A stretch of DNA of 64,000 nt from Chlamydomonas sphaeroides (taxonomy: Eukaryota > Chlorophyta > Chlorophyceae > Chlamydomonadales > Chlamydomonadaceae): assembly GCA_001662425.1 (NCBI GenBank), contig BDDC01000063.1:18299-82298 (forward strand), given 5' to 3'. A program made the position numbers and the translations under genes. The notes beneath the pieces were generated by a model. The model ran no database searches. It was given only the letters and a program-made list of their open reading frames with translations, and had not been told where the DNA came from. Shown here in pieces: positions 59,201-61,848 of the stretch (positions are counted from its first letter, which is position 1; each line of letters opens with the position of its first letter).

Positions 59201-60460
59201 CTGGCCGCTCAGCGCCGTCTGCGGCCAGCAGGCGCAGAGGGACAATGGTGGCATTGCGCGAGATGTGTGCAGCTTGCGGAGGCACCTCGCTGGGAAAGCC
59301 ATGAGGTGCAGCAGGCGGCGGCTGCCGGTGGGGCTGCGCACTGCCTTCCTCCAGGCCATGCTAGTGATGTATGTATGGCGCTGGCAGCGGCCTGGCCTAC
59401 GGCGTAGGCGGGCCGTTGCGGGCACTGACCAACAGCTCAGCGGGCGACAGGGGTGAGACGGCGTCGCTCCAGGAGCCGCTCTTGTACTTGACGGAGGCCC
59501 GGTACACAGCCTTGGCGCCTGCGTGGGGGTGGATACCGGTAGGCGGCACTGAACACCACATGATGACGACTGTCGCTGTTCGGCCGGTAAATTGACCGGC
59601 GAAGATAGCTGAATGCATGGCTCGGCTCGAAGCTGTATGCAGCGGCAGCAGCTAGCTTGAGGGACTGCCTTGCGGCATGGCTCCCTGATGAGGCCCTGCG
59701 CTACTTCAGTACATTGCCCAGGGGGGTGCATACGGCGTGTCTCTATAACCCATATCCTTCGTGTCCACGCATGTAGAACTAGCGGCAACCAGTACATAGC
59801 AGTACATAGCGCGCGATCATATGGCGCGCAGCTACGTATCTCGTGCTCTATCGAACCCCCTGTCGCTGCCGCCGCGTACGTGTGGTCGGGAGCTGCAAGC
59901 TCCTGCAGATGACCAGCGCGTCCACGTCATCGAAGCCGTCGCTGCGCGGGCATAAGCAGCGGGGAGTATCGGTATGGCTGGGGATGTCGGGGGTTACACG
60001 CACGTCGTGACACGCATGTCACAGCCGGCACAGTGACGTAACCAAGCAGTTTACGACCAGAACATGAGTCTCTCGGAACGCAGCAGGATGCAGCAGGCTA
60101 AGGGAATAAACATGTTCGCATGCTGTTCAAGTAAGCGTAATGCCGGACGTTTTACCTGACAGCCCCTTGTCTGGGCTGTAGGCATATGCAAGCACTTTTA
60201 AAGTATGTGTACACACCTGCAAATGCCTCCGTTCACGTTTACGTCGACGCGACCTTCCAGGCGCTGGCCGCCGGCAGCGACGAAATCGTTTGTGAGGGAC
60301 ATATTGTATGCTGATGGAGGGTGGGTGTGCAGCAAATCAGAAGGAATATCGTGCAGCGAGCTCAGTGCGGATGCTTACTGGTTTGCCCTCGCGACACGGC
60401 CAGCAGCGTTGCGACAGCAACAAGCCTTATCAGATAGGGGCGTGCACGCTTGGAAGCCAT
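4507..60460 (-). CDS. Giant multi-exon type I membrane protein: SRCR, FG-GAP, GH18-like, C-type lectin, VMO-I-like and PAN-like domains
   Basis: Coordinates span start to stop codon and include introns. The start ATG is at 60458-60460 in an exon encoding a clear signal peptide. The stop (TAG, 4507-4509) follows a membrane helix and a short basic tail. In between lie many short exons with canonical borders, encoding three SRCR domains, FG-GAP repeats, a degenerate chitinase-fold domain, about 17 C-type lectin domains, VMO-I-like cysteine repeats, six PAN-like FNTDG modules, proline-rich linkers and a long C-terminal stalk. Intron phases match at every junction I followed by hand, including domain-to-domain junctions near 60.3, 56.3, 53.5, 41.3 and 20.3 kb. 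SRCR and C-type lectin domains are established in Chlamydomonas. The likely role, surface recognition of or adhesion to glycans, is inferred. I did not trace every junction, and 944 N interrupt the coding sequence, so two or more adjacent genes remain possible. The mature protein would be several thousand residues. Confidence 0.7.
5381..5683 (-). other. Penultimate exon: juxtamembrane helical segment
   Basis: 101 codons between a CTGCGGACC-side acceptor and a GTGCGT donor encode RVTLNIAMGPLPPATRRLLF, IPDELRTAIAFREYDDEAMA and LMADVDALVAECLDLGLGQD. It has acidic helices and starts and ends in phase 0. No family was recognised. Confidence 0.7.
5966..6566 (-). other. SbsA-like bacterial Ig-type domain
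   Basis: Exons encode PINITFNEPLD (about 6.53-6.56 kb), TINDTDGG (about 6.27-6.29 kb) and, in 5966-6150, GLYSACEGRTVSMSWDPFSK with LQLLNVRDLAGNVQRRPVNL and TFANG. The opening 'I.ITFNEPLD' and the closing 'DLAGN....V.LTF' are hallmarks of SbsA-type (Big_5) Ig-like domains. Intron phases between the last two exons agree. Confidence 0.6.
6524..9990 (-). other. Beta-rich membrane-proximal segment
   Basis: Exons encode YLDSSATAGNLAIAPRQKAA (about 9.9-9.98 kb), YSYSFKTASTLSTKIGFSIS with FRDMFGMSGGGGGG, NLYGMELEFNTQLLQETDRE, DKDVGDQFLVKV, PDVAFGTPVFELLAGADG, RSKCPHEPGTQQREMAKVSV (about 8.71-8.78 kb), QGDETLYELLLENQSGTDEP, VRMELEPDLASNNASMQLQM, GWIVTWQQFIEMGRLTF, QIRMEYLSPGRGGGLWRPIS, AYNWDPV and DGDYLVRFVVSCDALVGG. 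Order and spacing look like one conserved architecture. I do not know an established name for it. Confidence 0.5.
10100..14930 (-). other. Helical, charged ectodomain segment
   Basis: Many small exons encode helix-prone sequence: GNKEIWTKALLW, NAIETIAKTSLFDKVKKVLS with TAKDYGKTLFSKGG, KKMQDAAQAAKAAKAAAAST, QLLTAVKGALSDTVQSIDEF with LSLIGEALAKKDQYM, DQTDVALKAIFEAA, INMNSLTVAFTK, GNKKLAAKKPDIAAYYQEGD, KTEKLWWNDEDEESFYQ, VVIPELQNKLDAEQSKPVTQ, DLDTLAKEKEEELPGYQ and FYEGTEKLQRLMLRTQ. The lysine/alanine-rich, low-cysteine composition contrasts with the lectin part. No family was recognised. Confidence 0.5.
15030..17290 (-). other. Beta-rich ectodomain segment of unknown family
   Basis: Exons include VMKPLYDVVIVDTTTQKLRL with GLVGGDCQ (about 17.2-17.27 kb), AAFNCMCPRDVTLAALTWKV (about 16.7 kb), SVYSAYGPPDSPLYTKDVVL (about 16.2 kb), YKLRVRLFQMYGRLRCNNVS (about 16.05 kb), LPLAMSFSATTAYSMPLSIV (about 15.75 kb), QVPIPVPLLILRDPPG (about 15.35 kb), GDGSYARLESKISTAVKLSM (about 15.18 kb) and VNNDRLQCDGVV. 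It reads as a well-conserved extracellular segment. The LRDPPG-DGSYA motif is distinctive, but I cannot name the family. Confidence 0.5.
17440..18405 (-). other. Two carboxypeptidase-regulatory-like beta-sandwich repeats
   Basis: The first (about 18.06-18.4 kb) has GMTYRYCVVVSSDASSLYFL, then LTGEVRTRFNTPAPGVRLTA and GTTDDSGRYMLTLQSDVPNC. The second (about 17.45-17.97 kb) has ESIVILDESSLPVAGHV, RGCPIEGARVCAKSVRD and SRADGSFLVSAGIGSYARLE with NNHTFAISM. The pattern 'GxV..x.GxxV.a......DxxGxyxl.l' is that of transthyretin-like CarboxypepD_reg domains, which act as structural stalk units. Confidence 0.6.
18480..19560 (-). other. Unassigned ectodomain exons
   Basis: Coding pieces read VRTLPELREGLGPLVFPGFS, VFPSNQPIRVHKSRNLSPGL, SSCGCTPDNPGGQPVGLSVM with QQFQSMVF, and WTVGSACEASVSITRSLVDP with LACGTLYRPSKTEVDEDIV. 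They are beta-rich and cysteine-poor. I do not recognise a family. Confidence 0.5.
19700..20235 (-). other. FG-GAP blade and CGDG (myxobacterial-type) cysteine repeat
   Basis: The exon at about 20.0-20.23 kb encodes SAVGEQHVEVMEATGDGMPD with FMVASN, an FG-GAP-type loop, and then SGRTCGDGIPTWSREECDEG. The next exon (about 19.7-19.85 kb) encodes NAACSAECRIRPNSF and EVYIAIGAGNETLQRVGVTY. The CGDG...EECDxG...CSAEC arrangement is that of the cysteine-rich repeats common in myxobacterial and protist surface proteins. Confidence 0.65.
20330..20935 (-). other. C-type lectin domain 17 (last), crossing a 10-N gap
   Basis: Exons encode YVYTLVTDPDMRSSWSQAQL with MCQFMPGAQGTLATLATAED and NVWLAYGDFLAPG, YTAYDLAGSPYWTVGNLAGG, then after the 10-N gap RRAPCSQKMAMLCMAP. 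The closing exon ends in a GTGAGC donor in phase 1, and the next exon (SAVGEQHVEV) starts in the matching phase. Confidence 0.8.
20407..20416. other. 10-N assembly gap
   Basis: Ten N lie within the coding region of lectin domain 17. The true gap length may differ. Confidence 0.95.
21165..21985 (-). other. C-type lectin domain 16
   Basis: Exons encode RRFAYYAHPRSWGRARETCR with TLNMGDLATF, SATSDWEAVRNWLNARFWSD, TAFPVNGNARWGTETYFGLT, and a long exon with WTFVDAPLVTVG, DGRDCAHLRQESSNATRN and VTANWVAGNCSTPRPFLCEC. Confidence 0.85.
22225..22805 (-). other. C-type lectin domain 15
   Basis: It starts YGSLLTYDYARAFCEANGQA with LADFANEREYTSAL. One long exon (about 22.23-22.5 kb) then encodes TTWVGYRRGEDANRPVTASG, SAACFSLRIDAKTQGPYLEP and QDCATLRRPLCRS. 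The domain is complete but lacks a canonical calcium triplet. Confidence 0.85.
23080..24000 (-). other. C-type lectin domain 14 (EPN type)
   Basis: After a proline-rich linker (about 24.02-24.07 kb) the exons encode FDYSYFDERVTWAQ, CKVKGGRLAEFTRLTEFNEL with FVAFWFGLQRDPARRQNFRY, DEPNDEKKQENCVEG with GFGPGFVWYYVDYRNTW, and NDITCEAKLGFICSVP. The EPN triplet and the ND pair before the third cysteine are retained, as in calcium-dependent mannose-type lectins. A PQPPPPSLAP linker follows. Confidence 0.85.
24110..24850 (-). other. C-type lectin domain 13
   Basis: Exons encode SWSVTLYTAHAVSWHDAARV followed by C, GKELVWFFNEPEQRWLAQWL with TGVWSGLSEDSGGRMGWRSL, and GFGFMLLPCDTVLAFACKS. The closing exon runs on through a SPPPPSPPPPG linker into domain 14. 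Confidence 0.8.
25075..25725 (-). other. C-type lectin domain 12
   Basis: Exons encode RFYTQAVDWNSAQ, RLCTLQGGHLAVLEDTQDIS with STWVGLYLAQYPTYRWVDGS and EEWDWG, then MQPNGTVVARGCDLELPFIC. It is a compact, complete-looking domain without an EPN or QPD triplet. Confidence 0.85.
25920..27090 (-). other. Cysteine-containing region between lectin domains 11 and 12
   Basis: Exons encode DVGADLYCPPG, GTVLTGLLGVVPPASTNTEQ with YSGVCSNPVSP, GVPVCRSQWSLPREESSSGW with ERVAMCAQACGVTFARQ, VLYKRAAGFERSPDAVSNST with CRCARALTGQQL, FGKDVAIEAICSTETGRMRA and EGWVPVQTSLVRDSKYR. The MCAQACG core hints at a WSC- or PAN-like module. I do not recognise the region as a whole. Confidence 0.45.
27100..27985 (-). other. 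C-type lectin domain 11
   Basis: It starts in the exon that closes domain 10: TTLFHADMTWEQAHSFCEKR. It continues FANEQDTFMASINSPAEGAA with GVARVWLG (about 27.72-27.85 kb), GSWTWQDGTPFTYARRGEVP with EAVCLAWTV (about 27.24-27.43 kb), and DLQPFLCETGTAK near 27.1 kb. Confidence 0.8.
28035..28735 (-). other. C-type lectin domain 10
   Basis: Exons encode FMLFDVPMTWALGRTWCQ, MSDQEQVNMVASLVAGWAQG with LALWFGAANDGNG and WRYTTGEVVQFAPW, then SWGAADCGDHFP (about 28.13-28.17 kb), then CCHVLPDHAQVLCRRP. All expected parts are present. The calcium-site triplet is not EPN or QPD. Confidence 0.8.
28745..29649 (-). other. Unassigned inter-domain exons
   Basis: Coding-like pieces include CGEIRFTLPAG (about 29.6 kb), VTCSATGTAQWMDQQ (about 29.45-29.49 kb) and VRLSYNALEIATVSAPSLKS (about 28.9-28.97 kb). 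They may continue the VMO-I-like block, since ATVRLSYNALEIATVS is strand-like. I cannot assign a family. Confidence 0.4.
29650..30735 (-). other. VMO-I-like three-repeat block between lectin domains
   Basis: Three repeats follow one another: SCAPGTFVKSIEARVDPRT ... LGLITLRMVCGN (about 30.6-30.73 kb); VSSCIFFGLICYTTPETS joined to VYEDDVAVTSLRISCRYG (about 30.17-30.22 and 30.02-30.09 kb); WMPETRCDPGYVACGFSVRS ... LLNSMELRCC (about 29.79-29.86 and 29.65-29.68 kb). Segments such as CDPGYVACGF, DDVAVTSLRISC and LNSMELRC closely follow the VMO-I repeat pattern. This is the clearest VMO-I-like set in the gene. Confidence 0.6.
30870..31862 (-). other. C-type lectin domain 9
   Basis: It starts RRLFTRLMDWPSAEAMCQAN with GGNLAWFDSADQ, then FDEVAQAVIQWMRGNPRATT with FGAWFGEQ (about 31.55-31.64 kb), then FSVTPDSSVLPFTRWAPL (about 31.25-31.32 kb). 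The closing strand probably lies near 30.87-31.0 kb, but I could not choose its frame with confidence. Confidence 0.65.
32205..33150 (-). other. C-type lectin domain 8
   Basis: Exons encode LALYDVLLDGTSAQATCELL, GSLVELTSAQRAVSMQRLIT with AEVHIGLSDAGQAVALTYKW, YQWIYSGGRLDPATAGWFPG, VDADCVTAVLQSDWTTPA and SRPVCQRES. The order and lengths fit a complete domain. The triplet position reads GQPVN, close to but not matching QPD. Confidence 0.8.
33412..34165 (-). other. C-type lectin-like segment 7 with a PAN/Apple-like insertion
   Basis: The exon at about 34.04-34.16 kb gives QSQQWSYSDGTPVSYTQLPG, a lectin middle part. The exon at about 33.68-33.89 kb gives TATSVTDAADCCSTCSVTSG and CAYWTHNTNDKTCDLF, a PAN/Apple core. 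The exon at about 33.41-33.56 kb gives NNPLDCGALEQSYTQGLDFP and IPLACTETLPVLCR, a lectin C-terminus. The lectin N-terminal strands are not recognised. Either a PAN module interrupts this lectin domain or parts of two domains are juxtaposed. Confidence 0.55.
34285..35205 (-). other. C-type lectin domain 6 (QPD type)
   Basis: Exons encode NWRQFLAMPAANSTWEEASA with ACSNMGATLAVIE, then PWVHVGLRRNS (about 34.86 kb), then FQWSNGRPALYINWDARNPR plus QPDGNPPASESCG (about 34.58-34.7 kb), and CTSRRGAYICMV near 34.31 kb. The QPD triplet is intact. The exon border between the first and second pieces is uncertain. Confidence 0.75.
35285..35905 (-). other. C-type lectin domain 5
   Basis: The first exon encodes EYLWVAQASLRLSYDEAGGW with CRANGGDLASLK. 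The second (about 35.29-35.64 kb) encodes SIATWVGLSRAPGSSVWTWP, then a cysteine-containing loop, and YRAYSPSDEAFSYLCARP as the closing strand. The EPN/QPD position is not conserved. Confidence 0.8.
36060..36372 (-). other. C-type lectin domain 4, apparently incomplete
   Basis: The exon at about 36.29-36.37 kb encodes LPWEEAQNFCQRRGGSLVSF and NDRFEI. The next, about 36.06-36.16 kb, encodes RLSLGVSEFSRLHNPPTDVS and RFAVWTGLRNRAP. The WxxA..FC and VWTGLR blocks are typical, but the next exon already carries the start of lectin domain 5. The C-terminal half is either missing or in exons I could not recognise. Confidence 0.6.
36650..36745 (-). other. Exon following C-type lectin domain 3
   Basis: After the phase-1 donor at the end of lectin domain 3, an exon in matching phase encodes VPQGTQSGISPSDAATPVVQ and LSGNNGDTLS up to a GTAGGG donor. 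It looks like a polar inter-domain linker. Confidence 0.55.
36905..37958 (-). other. C-type lectin domain 3 (EPN type)
   Basis: Exons encode ALYDILLDWGSARTFCIAQG with GDLITFTDAIE, LGVWIGAERTGASS, YNWSYVDGAAFGSYLPPW plus AEGEPND (about 37.42-37.5 kb), ENLEDCAEMVVNTNS with LAWLDRTCMG, and RRPLCKL split over a small exon near 36.91 kb. The EPN triplet, associated with mannose-type calcium binding, is intact. All four strands with both disulphides appear present. Confidence 0.85.
38140..40930 (-). other. VMO-I-like cysteine repeats, main block
   Basis: At least seven copies of C-P/A-x-G...C-type repeats are seen: ARCPPGWVLTSLSVSRP, VCASGIAAVSGLFTHFSY ... FITAMRLRC, ACPNDTALVQVLWSV ... FLTSVAFLCG, LVCPDGQYVVSIFGR, VTCPAGIAALTGKLL ... 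LTLDVLC, NCATGMVMSGIVLLRSRFQG ... LRC, and YECPAGSKAVSALALM ... LSVRFEC with SCPLGIAGLSTDF after it. The half 'C.xG....G' followed 30-45 residues later by 'h..hrhxC' resembles VMO-I beta-prism repeats. The family assignment is an inference from this pattern; the repetition itself is plain. Confidence 0.55.
40930..41355 (-). other. Proline-rich linker spread over two exons
   Basis: The previous linker ends ...PPG at a GTGAGC donor. The next exon, after a TTTCTTGATGCAG acceptor (about 41352), continues in phase as PRPPSPRPPRPPPPG and PPSPPSPPTPPSPPLPRPPS to a GTAAGC donor near 41216. A third exon from about 41103 adds PSPAVSPPPGPEAPTSPPER and PPGLPNPPPSPQPPLPP. Proline-rich frame continuity over two introns is direct evidence that the FNTDG and VMO-I-like blocks share one mRNA. 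Confidence 0.8.
41489..43455 (-). other. FNTDG tandem unit 3 (modules A and B plus proline-rich linker)
   Basis: Module A starts in the linker exon of unit 2 (SGVMWYYDWWQ), then GWDAPNADIRCFYGTGGC, ATIAAECFKIPGCVGFNSDG and VLKLSTVLRRVASYSAPNQG. Module B: SFFTFNQGKDIPNVDIG, CYTNYTSNTCFNNATVNLNA, ALQCLSTPDCQSFNTDG, then WLKRVGTTASLTNAAYFNEP and GDGIYTR. It ends with PPSPVPPQPPSPPPKPPSPP and further proline repeats up to the donor at about 41489. Unit 3 A has FNSDG in place of FNTDG. Confidence 0.75.
43400..45235 (-). other. FNTDG tandem unit 2 (modules A and B plus proline-rich linker)
   Basis: Module A: GALWYFEFFQGLDAAFADIR, CGFTQSTSNINTAAAECMKQ, PGCLGFNTDG, then WLKNTSSMGVNSQFTGANQG. Module B: near 44.5 kb a sequence ending DLPGNDI, then CYTNYTTSTCFSGARINLQA, ALQCSLIPNCLSFNTDG and SFADATQGIYLLNFC. 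It ends with a linker of PPSPPPPLPPPSPPPGPKPP type (about 43.45-43.6 kb). Order and exon borders match unit 1. Confidence 0.75.
45400..46880 (-). other. FNTDG tandem unit 1 (modules A and B plus proline-rich linker)
   Basis: Module A: ALYNFDFAQGKDAPNADIRC, then ITVAAAECLKQPGCRGFNTD, then (separate exon, about 46.52-46.6 kb) WLKNVAGLQVNAQFTQATQG plus IYLLRQG. Module B: VPFIFYQGRDIELNDIG, CYTNYTSNTCYSNATVNVFA, ALRCLETSGCRSFNTDG, then WMKSSSDTTQLKTAPVFNEA and TDGIYVL. The unit ends with SPKPPSPKPPTPPPPPAPS. The C...C.x.PGC.xFNTDGW core resembles PAN/Apple cysteine motifs, but the module is not one I can name with certainty. Confidence 0.7.
45780..45866. repeat. 29-bp tandem repeat, three copies, in an intron
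   Basis: The unit GCGGCCCCTGCTGGAGGCGCCTGATCCGT is repeated three times with one or two changes per copy. It lies in the intron after the module B exon of FNTDG unit 1. Confidence 0.8.
47125..47224 (-). other. Proline-rich linker
   Basis: It encodes SPPPPGLASPPPPPPPPPSP followed by PPPPPS, between the VMO-I-like repeat ending LRLVC and the FNTDG array. A short serine/basic stretch (SSRRRSLLMAADDS) follows it. Confidence 0.85.
47225..48860 (-). other. VMO-I-like cysteine repeats, interrupted by an assembly gap
   Basis: The exon at about 48.48-48.83 kb encodes SLTLLLHGTSRNIMDLGAAC and SCGPSGVQGVRGASDGAGIC. Beyond the gap, 47225-47386 encodes DWGCPSGMLASGIQG ... NYLASLRLVC. The pattern C-P-x-G then a strand then (x)LRLxC recurs elsewhere in this gene and resembles the three-fold beta-prism repeats of VMO-I. 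Part of the block lies in the 944-N gap, so the repeat number is unknown. Confidence 0.5.
47387..48330. other. Assembly gap (944 N) inside the coding region
   Basis: A run of N lies between two exon sequences of the VMO-I-like block. Long apparent open frames crossing it on both strands are artefacts of the N run. Confidence 0.99.
49000..49485 (-). other. PAN/Apple-like module
   Basis: Directly after lectin domain 2 the same exon encodes FTCLSRRDGTAYMVPGERLG and VAVADELDCAVRCMLSPRC. The next exon (about 49.0-49.2 kb) gives VYYTFLPNWRPDGFPDIPSP and ends RGDRVCFRTGSMF. The EC..C...P.C..Y core is that of PAN/Apple modules, which bind proteins or carbohydrates. The assignment rests on this core only. 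Confidence 0.5.
49490..50545 (-). other. C-type lectin domain 2, interrupted by a proline-rich insert
   Basis: Exons encode YLVFPPLEEGAPGRMATMAE and GQKMCRTYG (about 50.4-50.48 kb), PFMWLGLRSYGEGQ (about 50.2 kb), LFWSDGSFSTDGVLNAWEPG and DAACAIIV (about 50.0-50.1 kb), and finally GVYSLSCQERMPVVCQQN (about 49.49-49.54 kb). The WEPG block and the closing C....PVVC block belong to one lectin fold, but about 60 residues of SPPPP/PPSP sequence (49560-49735) sit between them within one exon. No EPN or QPD triplet is seen. Confidence 0.75.
49560..49735 (-). other. Hydroxyproline-type linker inside C-type lectin domain 2
   Basis: The translation is dominated by SPPPPSPPAPSPPPPSPFPP-like sequence followed by PPPPQPPSTPLGPQP. 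It is typical of volvocine extracellular matrix proteins, where such stretches are hydroxylated and arabinosylated. It is encoded within a single exon between a lectin middle strand and the lectin's final cysteine strand. Confidence 0.85.
50545..51540 (-). other. C-type lectin domain 1
   Basis: It begins at the end of the last GH18 exon (GAWEFLLYQ). It continues KTWDDARAHCAAVSGDLAAI and DVMVWLGGSDAG (about 51.19-51.38 kb), FRWANTSTDLTFSAWATGQP plus DG (about 51.0 kb), SYGGEDCLAAAIRLAG ... EWYDMAC (about 50.68-50.79 kb), and ends ALPFVCQRAR near 50.56 kb. A QPD triplet, associated in the family with galactose-type calcium sites, and a WYD near the WND position are retained, so glycan binding is plausible. 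Confidence 0.85.
51500..53415 (-). other. Glycoside hydrolase family 18 (chitinase-like) domain with degenerate active site
   Basis: Exon 53133-53415 gives RVVAYYSNRRPDMSGACA and ASHLIFSALVPSADTLDLSY. Exon 52885-53052 gives NLHAVDPAIKALVSVGGEG and AFLELHALDGMEL. A 25-nt exon (52727-52751) gives WPSLTSEQ. The next exon gives VPRFLDLVMELSMNLGGAGK and GGVVDMINFQ. Later exons give PPQRMTLVASALGRSYVLDG, NQWAHFDDPMTVTSKV and GGVGLWDIDSDSYGEL. These match the YYSNW, SIGG, catalytic DGxDxDWE, vDfiNlM and GGvmvWdlD blocks of chitinases. The spliced catalytic motif reads DGMELSWP, so two acidic positions and the catalytic Glu are replaced. Activity is unlikely, and a chitin or oligosaccharide-binding role is inferred. 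Confidence 0.85.
53525..56225 (-). other. FG-GAP/VCBS-type repeat region (propeller-like)
   Basis: About ten exons carry repeated calcium-loop motifs: ALLLADLNGDGRDDLVALTS (about 55.8 kb), FVDVTGDGAADMVGAGAADW (about 55.04 kb), DTDGDGVTWFELTSVSA (about 54.63 kb), LLARDVNDDGIVDVALV (about 54.42 kb) and DGRDDLLVLTEAGSYY (about 53.67 kb). Between them are beta-rich segments such as VVFDRATLRLAYYPSN and YLDRLTAEREVYLTFVA. The D-x-N/D-G-D-G-x-x-D pattern is that of FG-GAP/VCBS blades in integrin alpha-like propellers. It lies between SRCR3 and the GH18 domain, and the final phase-1 donor (53519-53524) matches the GH18 exon. Confidence 0.75.
56343..57480 (-). other. SRCR domain 3
   Basis: It starts inside exon 57428-57575 (YGVRLTDGSHPSQGRLE), continues as VFLNGKWGTVCGSGVG (about 57195-57258), then VVNTVCKQLGFSTSERRG (about 56.96-57.02 kb), then PRPSPGVSLTRLRSCPAEAV and SIVDCQDKSS (about 56.66-56.82 kb), and ends DVWIKCFASPP in exon 56343-56404. 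This is the best-conserved SRCR copy and keeps the WGTVC motif. The last exon has a strong GTGAGT donor whose phase fits the next, FG-GAP-type exon. Confidence 0.88.
57480..58371 (-). other. SRCR domain 2
   Basis: Exon 58327-58371 encodes AGGTTGPNVAAGRVE. A short exon near 58.14 kb gives VWLNSG. The next, near 57.9-57.98 kb, gives GWGLIGTTNFGPGDAKVVCR and QLGLPFEG. The exon at about 57.68-57.77 kb gives GATVEPQAASAFGAAPSGMA and VVMDELA, and exon 57428-57575 supplies CTGIEAGISACPRNG and VAFVGVRCQN. All intron phases agree. The domain is close to full length with the expected cysteine spacing. Confidence 0.85.
58526..60310 (-). other. SRCR domain 1 (six or so small exons)
   Basis: Exon 60217-60310 gives LTNDFVAAGGQRLEGRVDVN and ends in GGIC. 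Exon 59880-59941 continues SDGFDDVDALVICRSLQLP, the typical second strand and cysteine of an SRCR domain. After less certain exons near 59.4-59.6 kb, the sequence AILLTQLQCK joins exon 58823-58894, GDEASINQCDKQLV, the usual 'C.G.E..L..C' segment. It ends in a tiny exon encoding AVGVKCYE near 58.53 kb. The WGT part of the common WGTVC motif is missing, so NGGICSDGF replaces it. SRCR domains bind proteins or polyanionic ligands outside the cell. Confidence 0.75.
58701..58730. repeat. 10-bp tandem repeat in an SRCR1 intron
   Basis: ACGACCTGAT is followed by two exact copies of ACGGCCTGAT. The array lies in the intron between the exons encoding GDEASINQC and AVGVKCYE, and no function is evident. 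Confidence 0.7.
60379..60460 (-). other. Exon 1: start codon and signal peptide
   Basis: The exon reads MASKRARPYLIRLVAVATLL followed by AVSRGQT: a basic n-region, a hydrophobic core of about 13 residues and a polar end with a likely cleavage near SRG. It has 27 codons plus one base and ends at a GTAAGC donor (60373-60378). Joining to the next exon (60217-60310, after a CATCAG acceptor) keeps the frame and leads straight into an SRCR domain. This start is preferred because no upstream in-frame extension is needed and the peptide is a textbook secretion signal. I saw no clear TATA box upstream. Confidence 0.8.
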
Positions 60461-61821
60461 CACGCTGACCCGTGGACTCTATGAGGACATAGTGAGCACG
60501 CACGCAAGGTTGCCAAGCTGTCGCAGTGATAATGTTCAATGTCAACAGCCGTCAGTCAAGTTAGCAGTCAAGCGACGCTGGTGCGGCCAGGCTGGAGTTG
60601 TGGGAAGAGTGTTGAAGCAAAGTCGCACGCAGCTCGTTCCATGCACGTACACAACTTTGGTACGCGAGCAACGCAAGCTGTATAGCACACCGCCATACAT
60701 ACATGGCTGTCATCCTTCAATGGCCCCTCCGGCTTTGAACTTGGATCGCATCGCGGCGGCCTGCTGTGAGTCAGCCCAGGAACATATGCATCGTCTGCGC
60801 GTTACTTACTTCGGAAACAAAGTAAAATGCAGCAGGCAGTTCGCGGTTCCTCGTGACGTCACGACACCAGAAGCGGTGGAATCAGCATGTTACGAACTTT
60901 GGCGAGTTCAGAGTTTAGCGCCAATTAGTATTCAATTGAAGAGCACTGAATAGGGGCGAATCTGTAATTGCGCTGCCCGCAAGCCTGGAGCTCGTTATCT
61001 GAGTTTAAGCGTGCCGCCGTACACGGCTTTGTTAGTTGGTTCGCCCATCGCCCGTGCGCGGCCTTTAACAGCGCGCTTGTAGACGTGACTGCCATGCATG
61101 CCGTCATGGCATGCAAGCTGCCCATGTGTAGGGCCGGGGAGCTTCAAAGTGCGCCGCCGCCGTGCCCTGCGGCCCCGCCAGCTGGAATACTGCGGGGGCT
61201 GCCCGTGTGGACGGGGCTGCACCCACGGCTGCCCCTCGCATGCGCGCTGCGGGGCCGTGTGACGAGGTTCCAGGAATTCCGAGTGGGTTCCGAGCATCTT
61301 GGAGTTTTGTCAGGCGCTGTGGGGGGTGGAGGCGCCCGGCGATTGCTAGCCGCCGGTGTAGGACGTCGTCGTCTGCCCGGCACGCTGCCGAGCGCCCGTC
61401 GCGGCCGTTTGTGGCCATGCATGGAAGATGGGCGCGCGCTGCTTAGGGCCCGCGGCCGAGGGTACCCTCGCGATCCGGGCTCGGTTGCGGGTATCAGGGG
61501 TTGCAGACTGCTGGTCGCGACGGTATGTGTGGTACAGGTAGCACGGTTGGGGGCGCACCTGCGGGCGGGGTATGTGGCATGCCGGGCATGATAAGTGACC
61601 ATGGGAAGTTGCGTTATGCTAGGAGATGCAGGGAGGCGGGGTTGGAGGGGGCCAGTGGGTTCTCGTCACGGAGTAACCAGATTCTCCTCCCAACCACCCC
61701 CGATTCTCCCCCAACGCCCCCGAGCTTCTCCTCCATCCCCGGCACGGCCGATACTCCCCAGCGCCCTCGCGATACCCAGCCGCGAGTAGCAGGAACTACC
61801 TGGGGTGACAACCCCTCTCGG

Positions 61822-61848
61822 CAAGATACTCGATTCCCGAGTATCTTG
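61822..61848. repeat. Perfect 11-bp inverted repeat
   Basis: CAAGATACTCG, a 5-nt spacer ATTCC, then the exact reverse complement CGAGTATCTTG. It lies in apparent intergenic DNA and could form a hairpin or bind a dimeric protein. Confidence 0.8.

Noticed and set aside
60159..60177. A possible small exon (SPDKGLSG) between the first two SRCR1 exons
   Set aside because: Including it shifts the frame of the clearly coding SDGFDDVDALVICRS exon.
60450..60953. A 167-residue plus-strand frame overlapping the signal-peptide exon
   Set aside because: It is antisense to the well-supported first exon and its 5' flank and has no family resemblance.
60968..61591. A 207-residue plus-strand frame upstream of the giant gene
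   Set aside because: No recognisable domain, arginine/glycine/leucine-biased composition expected of random GC-rich DNA, and no splice or poly(A) support.
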